DNA of 64,000 bases from Macrolepiota albuminosa (Eukaryota; Basidiomycota; Agaricomycetes; Agaricales; Agaricaceae), in contig JAMWFC010000077.1 of assembly GCA_027475525.1 (NCBI GenBank), forward strand, positions 744,001 through 808,000, in the 5' to 3' direction. Below are positions 10,475 through 22,569 of this stretch, piece after piece. Positions within the stretch are counted from its first letter, which is position 1. Every line of letters starts with the position of its first letter. A program made the position numbers and the translations under genes. Below the pieces are notes generated by a model. The model saw nothing but the letters and a program-made list of their open reading frames with translations, ran no database searches and was not told the DNA's origin.

Positions 10475-10665
10475 TGTAACATATCATAGTGTAGCTAAAT
10501 AATTAATATACAATTATATTAATTATGTATTATTATTGTGTACATATCAGCTGGCTGCCTTATGTAAGGCAGCCAATTTTACTGTCATATGTAGTACTAG
10601 AATCGTATACCAATCTGGTTCTGTGGTGTGCCCGTAAGGCTAAGCTTTTACTTGACTTTGTTTCA
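10475..10665 (+). repeat. Gypsy 1 5' LTR (191 bp)
   Basis: TGTAACATATC...TTGTTTCA. An inverted repeat with 9-10 bp arms (GGCTGCCTT/AAGGCAGCC) sits at 10553-10574. No canonical TGG-type primer binding site follows; instead the sequence is CTTTTTTGAACC with a small hairpin (TTGAACC/GGTTCAA). Confidence 0.9.
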
Positions 10666-10958
10666 CTTTTTTGAACCTTTCTGGTTCAATTCTGATACTA
10701 CGGATGAAGACTACATGTCTAGACTGATAGCCTAGACTGTAATTGCATTGAACAGTGCATCAACTTCTTTGACGCACACTTCCAGATTAAAGAGACATAG
10801 CAACACCTGATTAGATGGAGACCAATCAATCTGCTGAACCAACACGTGATGGTGAGACCATTGACCAGTCGGTGGCGTATCCTCAATCTGCTGCAATGGA
10901 CCTGGGTCGCCCCAGGTCAGAATATACTGAAGCTGAGCCTTCCCAGCAGCCTTAGGGA

Positions 10959-13115
10959 ATGCCAGGAGGGACGCAATGGAGTGAAGTGCAGCTGACAGCT
11001 GTGCCAAGCGATGCAGCAAGACCAGGAGTAGTTGTGGAAGACTGGGACCAGCAATCTGGCAGGGATCACAAATTTCCCATGCAGACCGGGAGGTCGGGGC
11101 AACAGTTCCAGAGCAGAAGTAGTGCTCAGGGTCCTACTGAAGGTCGCAGACCTTTGTTGTACTTCCTGAGGAAGATGCCAAGGCTAAAAGTGGGCAGTTG
11201 GAGAGTGCCAACTGAATCCACTCCACTGACGCAACATTAGCAGGGAGTTGGAGTGCCGCAGGAGACAACAATTTCTGAGCAGAGAACACTGGCAGTACAC
11301 TGGGAGGACAAAATGTCCGACGATGAAGAGAGTGGATGGAGTGAGTCCACCCTTCAGGTTCAGTGTGCCATGCTATGGAAAAGATACCCTAGCATTACTA
11401 AGGATACCACATGTGCTCGACTAGGACTGTATGTACTGAAACACATATGGTTGATACAAGCTAGAGGTGATAATGTACCTTAATTGAATACCATTGAATA
11501 TATTACATTGTATGTTCAGATTCTTGAGCTGGAAGCCCAAGCATATATGTATCGCAAGGCTAATCAAGGATCAGCTGCCTCGACTCCAGAGGGAGCAAAT
11601 TTGATCCCAAATATACCCCCTTTGGCAAAGCCAGAGTTGTCTCCCCATCTGGAGGAGGCAATGAGCAATATATATGCGCCCCAGCAAGCAGGAGAGTTTG
11701 ATGAGCAGTTTGCTGCAAGGTTTGCTGCAGCACAAAGGCAAAACATATTCTGAGGTCAACAAAGGAGACCTCTGTCAATGGCTGAATCAGTGTCTACCAT
11801 TCCTGTGGTAGACAGCAACCTACCCAAGGTGGGAAAGTCTCTGCACCCTCACCCTAAACAGGAATCAGTGGAGAATACTCCACTGACAAATCAAGTGCTG
11901 TTGGCAGATAAGTTTGTGGAGAGGGTAGCTTACCAGCGCATGCGGAACCAAGACCTGAAGCGCCAGGGACACTCATTGGATAGATGACCAGGGGATCATA
12001 TTCAATGGAATAACACCCATCGATGAGATGAGAAGGCAATATGTCCAACGGACATGACAGCCTGATGCTAGGAGAAATTCCTGGACAGACTGGCCAAGGC
12101 CTGGTTTTGACATCACGTCTTGCACTATAATCATGCAAGACAGCAATAGACATTCAAGGATGTAATCCTTGAATTATATAACAGGTTTGTGAGCGCATCC
12201 ACCATGCAGGATGCTTGGGAGGCATTCATTTTGACCTCCTATACCAAAAGATTGGGTGTTTGAGGTTTCTATGACACCTTAATTGACCATGTGCAGAATA
12301 TGTCTATTTATCCAGACAATTGGGTAATGATCAATACCTTCCTGCATGGGATATCCGACGCAATGAGAGAGTCTCTCATTTGCAATGATGGGCTATCGCC
12401 CGAAGTGAATACTGTTGAGGAGTTTGTAGTGCATGCATTGTGCTATGAACAAGCCCACAAAATAGCAAGACACTTTGAGCTACATAGCTCAAAGATTTGA
12501 TCGATGAGAAAGACCGAGCCTCAGAAGGTAGGCACCTTCTGGGCCCATCAAAAAGAAATGGTGGGCAATACAAACCCGAGGTTCGTAGTGAGGACAGCAC
12601 CTCGGCAAGAGCAATGCTTCCAGAGTGACTGACCGGTGGATTGTAGGGATGCACTGACACAGGACCTTCAGAGGAGTCCACACCAAGAGGGTGCTTGGCC
12701 GCCTCAGGCTGCCGGTGTGGCCAAGTTGCCAACTGGGCCATTATAAATTGAAGCAGCTTGCCCTTTCGCAGTGAATAAGTGCTTCAAATGTGGCCAACCT
12801 GGGCATTTCGTGAACGCATGTCCAGAGAGTGGAGGACAGCCGATGGCTAAGCCACATGCATATGTATGGGTGGCTCACACTGCTATCCCTGATGTCAAAG
12901 GGATAGACTCAGGAAATGAATCTGACATGGAAGATGATGAGGTGGAGAAACTTAGTCCCGAAGCACCAGAGGATGAGAACACCTCTGTAGTAGAAGAGTT
13001 GTTGGATGATGAGTACATTGAGGTTGATGTATACGACAATGACTATTATGCCTGGGAGTCAGACTCAGAATTCATGGGAGCTCTGATGGACTACCTGGCC
13101 AGCGCATTGGACTGA
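10959..13115 (+). pseudogene. Gypsy 1 gag with zinc knuckle, broken
   Basis: Readable fragments run through 10959-11240, 11253-11987 and 12150-12500. The last one has the retroviral-gag-like block GFYDTLIDHVQNMSIYPD and FLHGISDAMRESLI. After further decay, a CCHC knuckle CFKCGQPGHFVNACP (about 12780-12825) is followed by an acidic tail (DEYIEVDVYDNDYYAWESDSE). The same blocks occur in gypsy 2 and gypsy 3, which confirms the frame. Many TGA and TAG stops. Confidence 0.75.
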
Positions 13116-13139
13116 CCAGTTGGAGCAGCCAACGTAAAG

Positions 13140-13646
13140 GTGTATCAGGTATACCTTTGCAAGGCTCCGGAGAAACTGGTGAGACCAGTATTGAAGCATG
13201 AGGACAAGGAGTGCCTGGCGTTGTATGTGGAGGTGAATGGCCACAAGGCATGGACATTGTGGGATTCGGGTAGTACGACTACTGGGATGACACTGCAGTT
13301 TTGTCAGGTGCACGATATTTCTGTCAGTGAGTTGAAGGAGCCACTACTCCTTCAGTTAGGCACTGTGGGCAGTTGAGCTGCAGTACAGTTTGGTATGCAG
13401 GCGAGTATTGCCTGTGCAAAATCAAGAACGAAAGAGTACCTCAATGTAGCAAATTTTGATCGTTACGACATGATTATAGGCACACCATATATGAAGAAGC
13501 ACAATGTTCTGCTTGATTTCAAGAAGAATGAGATAATGGTGGATGGCACCACCATTCCTGCTGTACAAGTGACCATAGATAATGGTGATGGACGTCTCCA
13601 TCGACACCACACCACAGAAAAGAAGGTGCTAGTCAGGCAACACTGA
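13140..13646 (+). pseudogene. Gypsy 1 retropepsin-like protease
   Basis: KAWTLWDSGSTTTGMT gives the catalytic D-S-G triad (about 13245-13290), followed by QFCQVHDISVSELKEPLLLQLGTVGS, a TGA, then NFDRYDMIIGTPYMKKHNVLLDF, where IIGTPYM is the usual second conserved block. A Glu-rich linker (13671-14003) leads to RT. The protease would cleave Gag-Pol. Confidence 0.8.
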
Positions 13647-14393
13647 CTAGACAGCGGCAATAAATCGCCTATGGTGGAGGATGGAGAAGATGAGGAGCAA
13701 GCTCATGCAAGCTTGCCAACAGATAGTCCAGCAGTGTTGATGCTGGAAAGCGAGGCTGTAGAGTACGAACGTACTCTGAAGAGGGGGAAAAGCCTCAAGA
13801 TGAAGTGTGAAAGGCAGAGTAAGCCTGAGGACAAGCGGCCTCAGCACATGGCAAGTACAAAGTGCCAACTGATGTCGTTGCAAGTAAAAGTTGAGAACTT
13901 GGTAACAGATGACAAACAGGAAATGATGGAGGATGAGGTGTCCTCTACACATATGAATCGGTCAATCTGGGATCGACCGGTACCTCATCCCACATTTGAA
14001 TAGGTGTTTGACCCACAGATGCCTGCTGAGTGGAATGAGTTAGTGGCATCAATATATGCGTGGAATGGACCATGCTGAACGTCAAAGAAGGAGTCGTATT
14101 GTCAGGCTAGTGATGACGAGATATCACCACCGAGTGAGGTATTTTTTGATGGACTGTCTGTGACGTTGCAGAGAAGCAAGAAGGCGGTGCCTGTATGACT
14201 GCACATGCTGGATGATAGTGAGTTGAGGATTACTGCCCTCAGAGAGAAGTATGGCTGCCCAGCCATACAAGCAAAGTTGCCTAGGCACCCACGCAAGGAT
14301 GTGGACTGGAAAGGCAAAGGTAAAATCAGTGGTTTTATGGAGGAGGACATTCTGGACCTACGATTGCAGTAGCAGTGGGAATTTGGGAATATC

Positions 14394-15884
14394 CTGAACA
14401 GAACCAAGGAGGAATTACCTCCTTGGCATGAGGTCAACCATGAAATCAACCTTATTGATGAGAATAAGGTGTATAAATATCATTTGCCACGATGTCCAAT
14501 GGCACTGCAGCAGCAGCTTCAAGACAAGACCAATCGGTACCTGAGAGCCCACTGGTGGGAAGCCCAATCGGCATCCCAAGCTGCTCCACTACTGTGCATT
14601 CCAAAGAAAGATGGTACCTTGAGGACAGCGTTAGATGCTTGCCAACGCAATGACAACACTGTAAAGGATGTGACGCCACTCCTGGATCAGGAAGTAATTT
14701 GAGAAGATGTAGCCAGAGCAAAGTTCAGGTCAAAAATCAACCTGACAGATGCATATGAGCAAGTGAGAATTTGCTTGTCTGATATTTCGAAGACAGTGTT
14801 CTCGTCAATTACGGGAACATATGTTAGCAACATTATGCAGATAGGAGACTGTAATGCTCCTGCAACGTTTCAGAGGTTGATGACCTCTATCTTTTGGGAT
14901 GTCATCAGGAGGTTCGTCCATATATATCTGGATGACATATTCATATACTCCAATTCAATTGAAGAACACGAAGAGCATCTTTGTGTCATTTTTGAGCGAC
15001 TGAGGTCTAATCTACTGTACCTTAGGTGGAAAAAGTGTAAACTATATGCTGAGACAGTAGACTGCCTTGGACACAAGATTGACAGTCAGGGTATTCACCC
15101 TGACCAGGACAAAATCAATCGCATATGCAAATGGCGTGTGCCTCATAGTTATAATGATGTCCAAAGATTTGTGGGACTGGTGAACTATATTGGCAACTGT
15201 CTGCCTGATATTACAGCATATACTAGACCCTTGATGTCCATTACACAGAATGGAGCTCCATTTATATGGAGACCTATACACCAACGCTGTTTTGAGATGA
15301 TCAAGAGGATCTGCTCAAAGACACCAGTCATTTGTCCCATAGATCCCAGATGTGATGAGCTGATTTGGCTCATCTGTGATGCCTCAAAGACCGGAGTTGG
15401 AGCAATCTATGGCCAGGAAAGTTCCTGGCAGAATTGCTGGCCAGCAGGGTTCACGTCAAGGAAGTTCACCTCGGCCCAACAGAATTATGTGGTCTATGAG
15501 CTAGAAATGCTGGCGATACTTGAGGCACTCCTTAAGTGGGAAGACAAACTGATGGGATACAAGATCCACATCATTATGGACCATAAAGCACTTGAGTTCT
15601 TCAAGACTCAAGAAATGCTGTCCCCCCGGCAATGCCAGTGAATTGACTATATGTCCCAATACAACTTTGACATCACATATGTCAAAGGTGAACTGAACAA
15701 GGTAGCTGACTGTCTCTCGAGATATTTCGAGAGCGATAGAGTCAGTGAACACCACGATACACATGATTATGTCGATGCGGATATTTGTATTGATCCCCAA
15801 GGCAATGATCTTCCATACCATTGCTACAAAGAGGTGAAAAAGCATGTGATAGAGCTTTGGGCCATGCAAGCGAATGAACTGTGA
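14394..15884 (+). pseudogene. Gypsy 1 reverse transcriptase and RNase H
   Basis: RT blocks: APLLCIPKKDGTLRTALDA (14580-14640), INLTDAYEQVRI, GDCNAPATFQRLMTSIF, active site HIYLDDIFIYSNS (about 14920-14955), DCLGHKIDSQGIHPDQDK, and VQRFVGLVNYIGNCLPDI. RNase H follows with ICDASKTGVGAIYGQ, YELEMLAILEALLKWEDKL and IIMDHKALEFFKTQ, and the connection VKGELNKVADCLSRYFES. A TGA (expected Arg) sits before IDYMSQYNFDI at 15640. YLDD is intact but the frame is broken by stops at 14701 and 15640. Confidence 0.9.
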
Positions 15885-17001
15885 TGCAGCTGATGGCTGC
15901 AAGAGTGGCAAGAGGCCTGAGACATAGAAGCTGAGCAACTAGAACAGGCTCAGCCAAAGGAGGCAACAATGCCACATCATAGCACAACAGGGAGCAGCCT
16001 TGGACTGTATGGCCAAGACATCACGCTTGCTGACATGTTATTGCCTACAGGAGAGTAGCGTAACCCTCCTGTTCCTCAAACTGATGGGTATCTACGGAAG
16101 GTACTTAGGGGTTATAGCCACAATGCGTTCTACACCAAAATCCGGCAGAACACAGATGCTTACCCATGCTTCAGCATGGATGAGAAAGGACTGATATGGA
16201 TAATGAATGTTTGAGGACGCGATGTGGTGTGTTTGCCATGCAACCAAACACTGATCATGCAGATTGTTACTCAAGCGCATGAGATTGTTGGTCATTTTGG
16301 AATCAACAAAACAATGGAATACCTGAGGCAGTGGTACTTGCAGAAAGAAGTGATGCACTTCTGCCAGACCTGCGAGGCCTGCCAGCGGTCAAGGACCAGC
16401 AATAGGAAGCCAGCAGGGAAATTGCATTCCCTGCCTATTCCGACAAAATCTTGGGGGCTCCATTGGAATAGACTTTGTTGGCCCATACCCCAAACCCAAA
16501 GGTTATAACTACCTTTGGGTGGTGATTTGCCGCATGACCAGTATGGTGTACTTGATACTGGTGCACATGACCATTACTGCGTCAGCATTATCTTGGATAT
16601 ACTTGAAAGAGGTTGTAAGGCTACACGGCCTTCCAAGTTCAATTGTGAGCAATCGAGACGCAAAATTTACGTCTCACTGGTGGCAGGAACTTCACAAGCT
16701 CTTAGGGGCTAAACTGCGCATGTCCACCTCATTTCATCTGCAGATGGATGGACAGACAGAGCGAGTGAATAGAAGTATTGCCCAAATTTTTTGTACAGTA
16801 GTCCGACTGGACCAACGTGACTGGGTAAATAGAATAATGCTGACGGAGTTTGCAATCAACACGAGTGTGTCAGAGACCACGAAATATGCACTGTTTGAGC
16901 TCAATGGAGGATACATGCCCTCCATGCTACGAGAACTCAGGACAGATGGAGTCGTTCACAAGGGGGTGAAGGACTTTGCATGGCAAGCATTGGAGAATCT
17001 A

Positions 17002-17224
17002 CAGTGGCTCAAAAAACTGTCCCAATGTTTCATACTTTTTGAAAGATGACATTGGCATGAAGGATGGGAAGTACATAAAATTCTGATTAAATCATGTAAA
17101 ATACTATGGCATTGTAACTACAGAATGAATTTAGGTTTATGTAATCAAGATCAAAACTGATGGAGCAATAGCCATTTTAAAATATTCACTCATTGGGACA
17201 GTTTTTTGAGCATCTCTAATTTTT
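17002..17224 (+). repeat. Tc1 left terminal inverted repeat
   Basis: Matches the reverse complement of 18463-18684 almost base for base. The motif GCTCAAAAAACTGTCCCAATG-like at its outer end recurs in inverted form at its inner end (ending about 17215), so each TIR is itself bounded by inverted copies. Confidence 0.9.
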
Positions 17225-17330
17225 CAGGTTTATCCCTATTTTACTCAGAAATAAAGAGTAAGTTGCATGTGGAAATATAAACAAAGTCATGTGACCATGT
17301 TTAGATATATTTGGGAGTAGTTCAAGCTGG

Positions 17331-18456
17331 TTGAACCACATCTTGACCTTCAACCACTATCATGAAACCTATTCCTTTTGCACAACACTCTACTGTTGTT
17401 TCTCTTCTTGCTCAAGGGTATTCTCTGGTCAGATTGGGGCTCAAACTGGTCTAGGGAAGTCTACTACTAGGAGGATTGGTAAAAAGTTGGAGATGGACAA
17501 GGAAAACCATCCTGGAGGCCATCCTGCTAAGCTTACTCCATATGATAAACAGGCTATTGTTCAACAAATCACAACTGGGAGACTTGATATAGCTGTCCAG
17601 GCCACTAATTTTATCAACAATATCATTTCCAACCCTGTCTCTTCCAAGACTGTCTGGAATGTGTTGAAGGAGGAGGGGTATTGGTCTGCTACCAAGAGAA
17701 AAGTTCCTATGCTCAAAGCTAAACATTGACAACTACAGCTTAAATAGGCTCAGAAGCATCAAAACTGGACTATAGAGGACTGGAAAAGGGTGTTGTGGAC
17801 AGATGAGACAAAGATTAACAGAATTGGATCAGATGGGAAGCAATATGTGTGGAAGCTACAAGGAGAAAACATTTCAGACCGAACAACTACATCTACTGTG
17901 AAGCATGGAGGAGGGAATAATCTCATAGTATGGGGCTGTATGAGTTGGAATGGGGTAGAAAAGCTTGTAGAGGTGGTGGGGATTATGAATGCAGAGCAGT
18001 ACTGTGAAATTTTAGATGATGGAGCAAAGAAGAACTTTGAGAAGTTGGAGATGGAGGAGGGTGCCTACTACTTTCAACAGGACAATTTTTAGATGATGGA
18101 GCAAAGAAGAACTTTGAGAAGTTGGAGATGGAGGAGGGTGCCTACTACTTTCAACAGGACAATGACTCCAAACACAACTCTAAGAGGGCTGACAAGTGGT
18201 TTGAGGACAACAACTTTAATGTCCTTTGGTGGCCAGCCCAATCCTCTGATCTCAACCCTATTGAACATCTCTGGGAGTATCTCAAAGAGCAACTTGGGCA
18301 ATATAAAACACCTCTTTATGGTGTGCATGAATTATGGGAGAGGGTTGCAAAGGAGTAGGATGAAATACCACCAGAGGTATGCCAAAGACTAATAGAAAGC
18401 ATGCCTAGAAGGATTCAAGCAGTTATCAAGGCAAATGGAGGACATACAAAGTACTA
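17331..18456 (+). pseudogene. Tc1-family transposase, DD34E, broken
   Basis: The helix-turn-helix part (TGLGKSTTRRIGKKLEMDKEN, GGHPAKLTPYDKQAIV) lies at 17440-17580. The catalytic domain has WKRVLWTDETKI (first D), YFQQDNDSKHNS (second D) and DLNPIEHLWEYLKEQLG (E); 34 residues separate D and E. The transposase performs cut-and-paste transposition at TA sites. Breaks: a TGA at 17729, a stop near 17742, and a perfect 77-bp tandem duplication (18010-18163) that shifts the frame inside the catalytic domain. If that duplication is an assembly error, only the early stops remain. Confidence 0.9.
18010..18163 (+). repeat. Perfect tandem duplication, period 77 bp
   Basis: 18010-18086 equals 18087-18163. 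The second copy restarts at TTTTAGATGATGG within the transposase. One of five with identical period in this window; see findings for the assembly-artefact reading. Confidence 0.95.
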
Positions 18457-18462
18457 GATACT

Positions 18463-18684
18463 AAAATTAGAGATGCTCAAAAAACTGTCCCAATGAGTGA
18501 ATATTTTAAAATGGCTATTGCTCCATCAGTTTTGATTTTGATTACATAAACCTAGATTCATTTTGTAGCTACGATGCCATAGTATTTTATACAATTTAAT
18601 CAGACTTTTACGTACTTCCCATCCTTCATGCCAATGTCATCTTTCAAAAAGTATGAAACATTGGGACAGTTTTTTGAGCCACTG
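18463..18684 (-). repeat. Tc1 right terminal inverted repeat
   Basis: Reverse complement of 17002-17224, ending CCACTG next to the TA at 18685. It carries the same inner and outer inverted motif pair as the left TIR. Confidence 0.9.
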
Positions 18685-19476
18685 TAGCCAGTGCACACGA
18701 TGCTATTATTGCCATGCGTGTTATACAGGCACGACATGCAAATGATAGGCGGAGTGGCAAACCTGAACTAATGCCTGGGATGTTAGTATATCTGTTGACC
18801 GAAAACTTGAATCTTCCAAAGAGAAGAGTGAGAAAGCTGTGCCCAAAATTCATTGGGCCATACAAAGTCTTGGTCGCAGAACCAAGCACATCAAACTATG
18901 TTCTGGAGCTGCCTGCAGCTCTGCAAGCATGTCAGATTGTGCCTAAGTTTCATGTGTCATTACTTAGGCGATATAACACAAACAATGATGCTATGTTTCC
19001 TAATTGGATGATGCCCAAGACATGATTTTGGTGCCAGTGACAAACATGAATGGTTTGTTGAGGATATTCTGGGCCATTGGTGGCAGGAGGAAACACACCC
19101 TGAATTCGAGGTATGATAGAGTGCGGGTGATACAACATGGGAGTCGTATTACACATGTGCCAAGTTGGCAGCGTTGGATTGATACTTGGAGCTGCAGGGT
19201 GTGAAGTGCCCAAATCAGCTTGCTAAGCGCTCATGTGCGTAGCTTAATAACAAATGATAGGATCTAGACCAGATCAGTTGGAACTCAGCTCAAAAGCGGA
19301 TCTGATCTGGATCAGACCACAAGTTTGTCAGATGGATAAGATGGAGATTCATCCATCTGATGAGATAGTACAGATTGTGATGTGGGATGGATGGTCAGAT
19401 CAGGTTATGTAATCTGATGATGGAAAATTTATTGTGTTTTTCTTTCCCACTGACACTTCCACATTTTCATAGTACC

Positions 19477-22380
19477 ATGTCATACCCTTACCAGTGTACG
19501 ACCAGTGAGCCACAGCCTCAGAACCCACAGGGTTCTGGAGGAGGAGGAGATTGCCCCCAGCAAAACACTCAGCAACCTGTAACAATGCTGAGTGTGGTGT
19601 TGTATCTGATGGTGTCCCAGTTTGGGCAGAACCCAGCCCAATTTGGACAACCTCCACAGTTTTATCTGCCATTTTTCCAGATGCCATACTTCCCAGGACC
19701 AGCTGGTCCTGGACAGCAGATGGGAGGACAGGTGATGTGGGGTATGCTGATGCCGATGCAGCAGGCACAGACCCAGAGTGCAAGTACACTCCTTTTGGAT
19801 GAGAAAGCACTAACTGCGCCACAGGTAGCACCCATGAATGTGGACGACAACACGGGGCATCAGTCGCAAGGAAAGAGTGAGGTGATGCAACCTTGACAAC
19901 AGCGAGATAGGATGCCGCCCCCATGAGATGCTTATAGGAGAGACTGCAGGCAATCGCCTCCGAGGAGTGCCATGGCACAAGGGGGAGTGCCTTGGGAAAT
20001 GGTAGGGTGCAAGCAAGATGAGCTGGCATTGAGGGCACAAAATCGAGGTCAACCCCAACTTTGAACACTGCCTCAACAAGCATCGCTGTCACCTCGTTGT
20101 GCACTATCTCCACAGCGCTTATCATATGCAGAGAAAGGAAAAGGAAAGGAGATCGGGATGCCTTTGGAGGTTCTGGACCCTCAGGCAGAGGCAGTCTGGA
20201 GATGACTCATTTCTGCCAGCCAGCAAGTGCCCCTGGAATCCATGTTTCTGGCGGATCCTATGGCCCAGGTAGTGATTACTGGCCTGCTTGATGAGATTGT
20301 TATGCTGCAACAGCATAACGACAATACAATCAAGACATTTACAAATGCCATGAAGAAGCATTTATCGTCGTTGGAGGAGCAGCCTAAGGCAAAATGCCTC
20401 AGAGCATGTGATGTAGTGCTGGAGGTTGGGTTGTGGGAAGCAGGAGGTTCAGAGGTGCAACAGGCATCTATGAGGCAAAGGGAAGCTGGAGAACTCATGC
20501 CAATGCCAGCCGAGCTACATGATGAGCTCGTGGAGGTTGACACTAGTTTATGAGAATTGTCCTCGTCAACACATGCGCCCTCCCAGCAGTCGGGGACAAA
20601 GCAGCAGGATGAGATGGCACTGTTGGAAGTGGAGTTTGGAGCAGATGTTCCACAAGAAGCAGACAGAGCGGTGATGTGTTTTGGGGCAGTGGTGCAGTTT
20701 GAAGCACCACTGAGGGCATATGCGTCCGCAGTCCCTATAAAGGACACAAGAACAGATGATGACAAAGTAGAAGGACGACTTCTAACGTTAGCTGTGCTTG
20801 GTCTGAATGAACCGAGCGATGGAAGTGATTACAGGAAGTCATCAGACGAGACCCCCTCAGAAGGAGAAACCCCCACTAAACACCGAGTGTGTTTAGACAA
20901 AAAACGCAAGAGAGAGGCTTGGAGGAAGCATGAGGCTGCCCAGCAGGCAAAGGTCGATAAAGACTAGGAGGAGCAGGCCACAGGCCGTATCCCAGATGGC
21001 CTGGGTGTGTTTGTCAGCGGGACAACTGTGGAGCGGTCAAATTGGTTCTATGGCAGGGCACTAGACCGCTACTTTTACTACTCCTGGCTCACAAATACAG
21101 TGTTTGTGAGCAATGAAGCTTTAGCTGCGAAGATGTACAAGGAGGAGAAAGGAGAGAAGTACTTTCATACCTCAAAAGAGCTGGACCGTGTAGTGCCAAG
21201 GGGATTCCCAATGAATCCTCAGCAGTTGCAAAAGCTCCATGAGCTTTTACAGAACAAGTTCAAGTCAGTGTCACTGTGCACTGAAGCATATTACCTGTTG
21301 CGTGAATTTCAGCGCATCAGCATCAACTACTATACCACAACTGTGGGATAGGACAATGGCTTTGGTGTGTACACCAGAGTACGAACACATTTTGCCTCCC
21401 CTTGACCTTTCTTCCCATCACATGAACATCATGGTCATGCCGACTCCAGAAGGGTACTTGCGATGGAAAGACTGAGCCAGAAGACCGTTCTTTACGCTTA
21501 CTGGGTTTGACTCTGAAGGTATACATTTCACCTTTGATCTGGACAAACTGGCACAGAATGTACTCTACTTCTGTTGACCAGGAATGATGAATTTGGTGTA
21601 TGATATTGCAGTGGATCGGGTGTATCACATTCACTGGCATACACTGCTGGGACATGCCCTTACACGTGGACTGTCTCCACAGGAAGAGTGTGGGGACAAT
21701 TTGCAAGGCTGTTGGCCTTGATCCTCATGTGTCCTGGACTGTATCGCAAGGCTGTTGCTGACTACAATGCTGCAAATTCCAGCAACCCATTTGCACCAAT
21801 GAGCTGAACTGATGTCCAGCTCTGACCCCCACACTTTGATGTGGCTACTGCCATCAACATCACCAATGCTGATGTGCTTCGCGCCATGCTAGCCAACGGC
21901 ATACCTGTAGAGTGGGTAGACCATGCTTATACCTTCAGTGTGGTCTACCTCAAAAACCATTTTCTTGCAGCCACAGCATCCATTGACCATTTCTGTGAGG
22001 TTGACAATGAACGCCATCGTTGACTGGACATCTATGAAGAGCCCCCAGCCATCACACGGTGGGACAATTGGCGATTGCCTACAGACAATGATATAATTTG
22101 TCTTCATGCATTGCTAGCCCACGAGTTTGCTCAAGGTCATGAATACCTTGAGAGTGGACTGTACTATCCTGTGGGGATGAATCCCAACTGTCGAGATTTG
22201 TGGCAATGCCGGTCTCAACACGGGCCATATCCCCCATCTCCAGTGCACACTGCCACGTCAGTTCAGGCTCCTACAGCCTCAACATTGTTGGGTCCCATTG
22301 CCTTATCATTGTTGATTAGCGTTGACACTGAGATGAGGATCAATATGGCCAGCGAGTTGTCACGTCCGCTGTCTGCATAA
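19477..22380 (+). pseudogene. Gypsy 1 additional ORF between pol and 3' LTR, unknown
   Basis: A long coding-like stretch starts at the ATG at 19477 (MSYPYQ...) after pol. The N-terminal part is rich in Pro, Gln and Gly (FGQNPAQFGQPPQFYLPFFQ). A middle part has MLQQHNDNTIKTFTNAMKK (20300-20350) and an acidic Ser-rich region. The C-terminal half has NWFYGRALDRYFYYSWLTNTV, VPRGFPMNPQQLQKLHELLQ, VEWVDHAYTFSVVYLKNHF and ITRWDNWRLPTDND. The corresponding ORF of gypsy 2 (33923-37147) shares these blocks, and gypsy 3 shares the N-terminal half, so it was a real gene. No transmembrane or signal segment is evident, so an envelope role is not supported. I do not recognise the family. Confidence 0.65.
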
Positions 22381-22569
22381 CTATTGTAGGCAGCTCATCT
22401 TTTTTTCAATTCATACTGTCGGTTAACGTCGGCATTGTATTTTTTGACAGATGAAATGGACATTCTCGAGCCATGGAGGACCGGAGTGCCTCCACATTGG
22501 ACTACTTACTAACCTGGATGAATTGTCCCTCCTTACATAGAGACTGCTTACCAGTCTCAAAGGGGGGCA

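Larger units (their letters stand above)
17002..18684 (+). mobile_element. Tc1/mariner-type DNA transposon (1683 bp), TA target
   Basis: Flanked by TA on both sides (17000-17001 and 18685-18686). Terminal inverted repeats of about 223 bp begin CAGTGGCTCAAAAAACTG. The enclosed transposase has a DD34E signature. It interrupts the gypsy integrase, so it is the youngest identified layer of this stack. Confidence 0.95.
16000..19255 (+). pseudogene. Gypsy 1 integrase with chromodomain, split by a Tc1 element
   Basis: Zinc-binding region AHEIVGHFGINKTMEYLRQ ... CQTCEACQRS (16270-16390), catalytic core with VSNRDAKFTSHWWQELHKLLG and QMDGQTERVNRSIAQI (16640-16790), then LTEFAINTSVSETTKYALFELNG. The frame is cut at 17001 by the DNA transposon and resumes at 18687 (ARHANDRRSGKPELMPGML...). 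The tail has IVPKFHVSLLRRYN and, after a shift, a chromodomain-like block EWFVEDILGHWWQEETH ... WSAGDTTWESYYTCAKL (19045-19190). Chromodomains on integrase direct Ty3 elements to particular chromatin. Confidence 0.85.

Noticed and set aside
10689..10705. GGTTCAATTC after the gypsy 1 5' LTR as a tRNA B-box or tRNA gene
   Set aside because: No A-box, acceptor stem or cloverleaf can be formed around it. It is half of a small hairpin.
19477..22380. Additional gypsy ORF as an envelope gene
   Set aside because: No signal peptide, transmembrane segment or furin-like site can be seen in any of the three copies.
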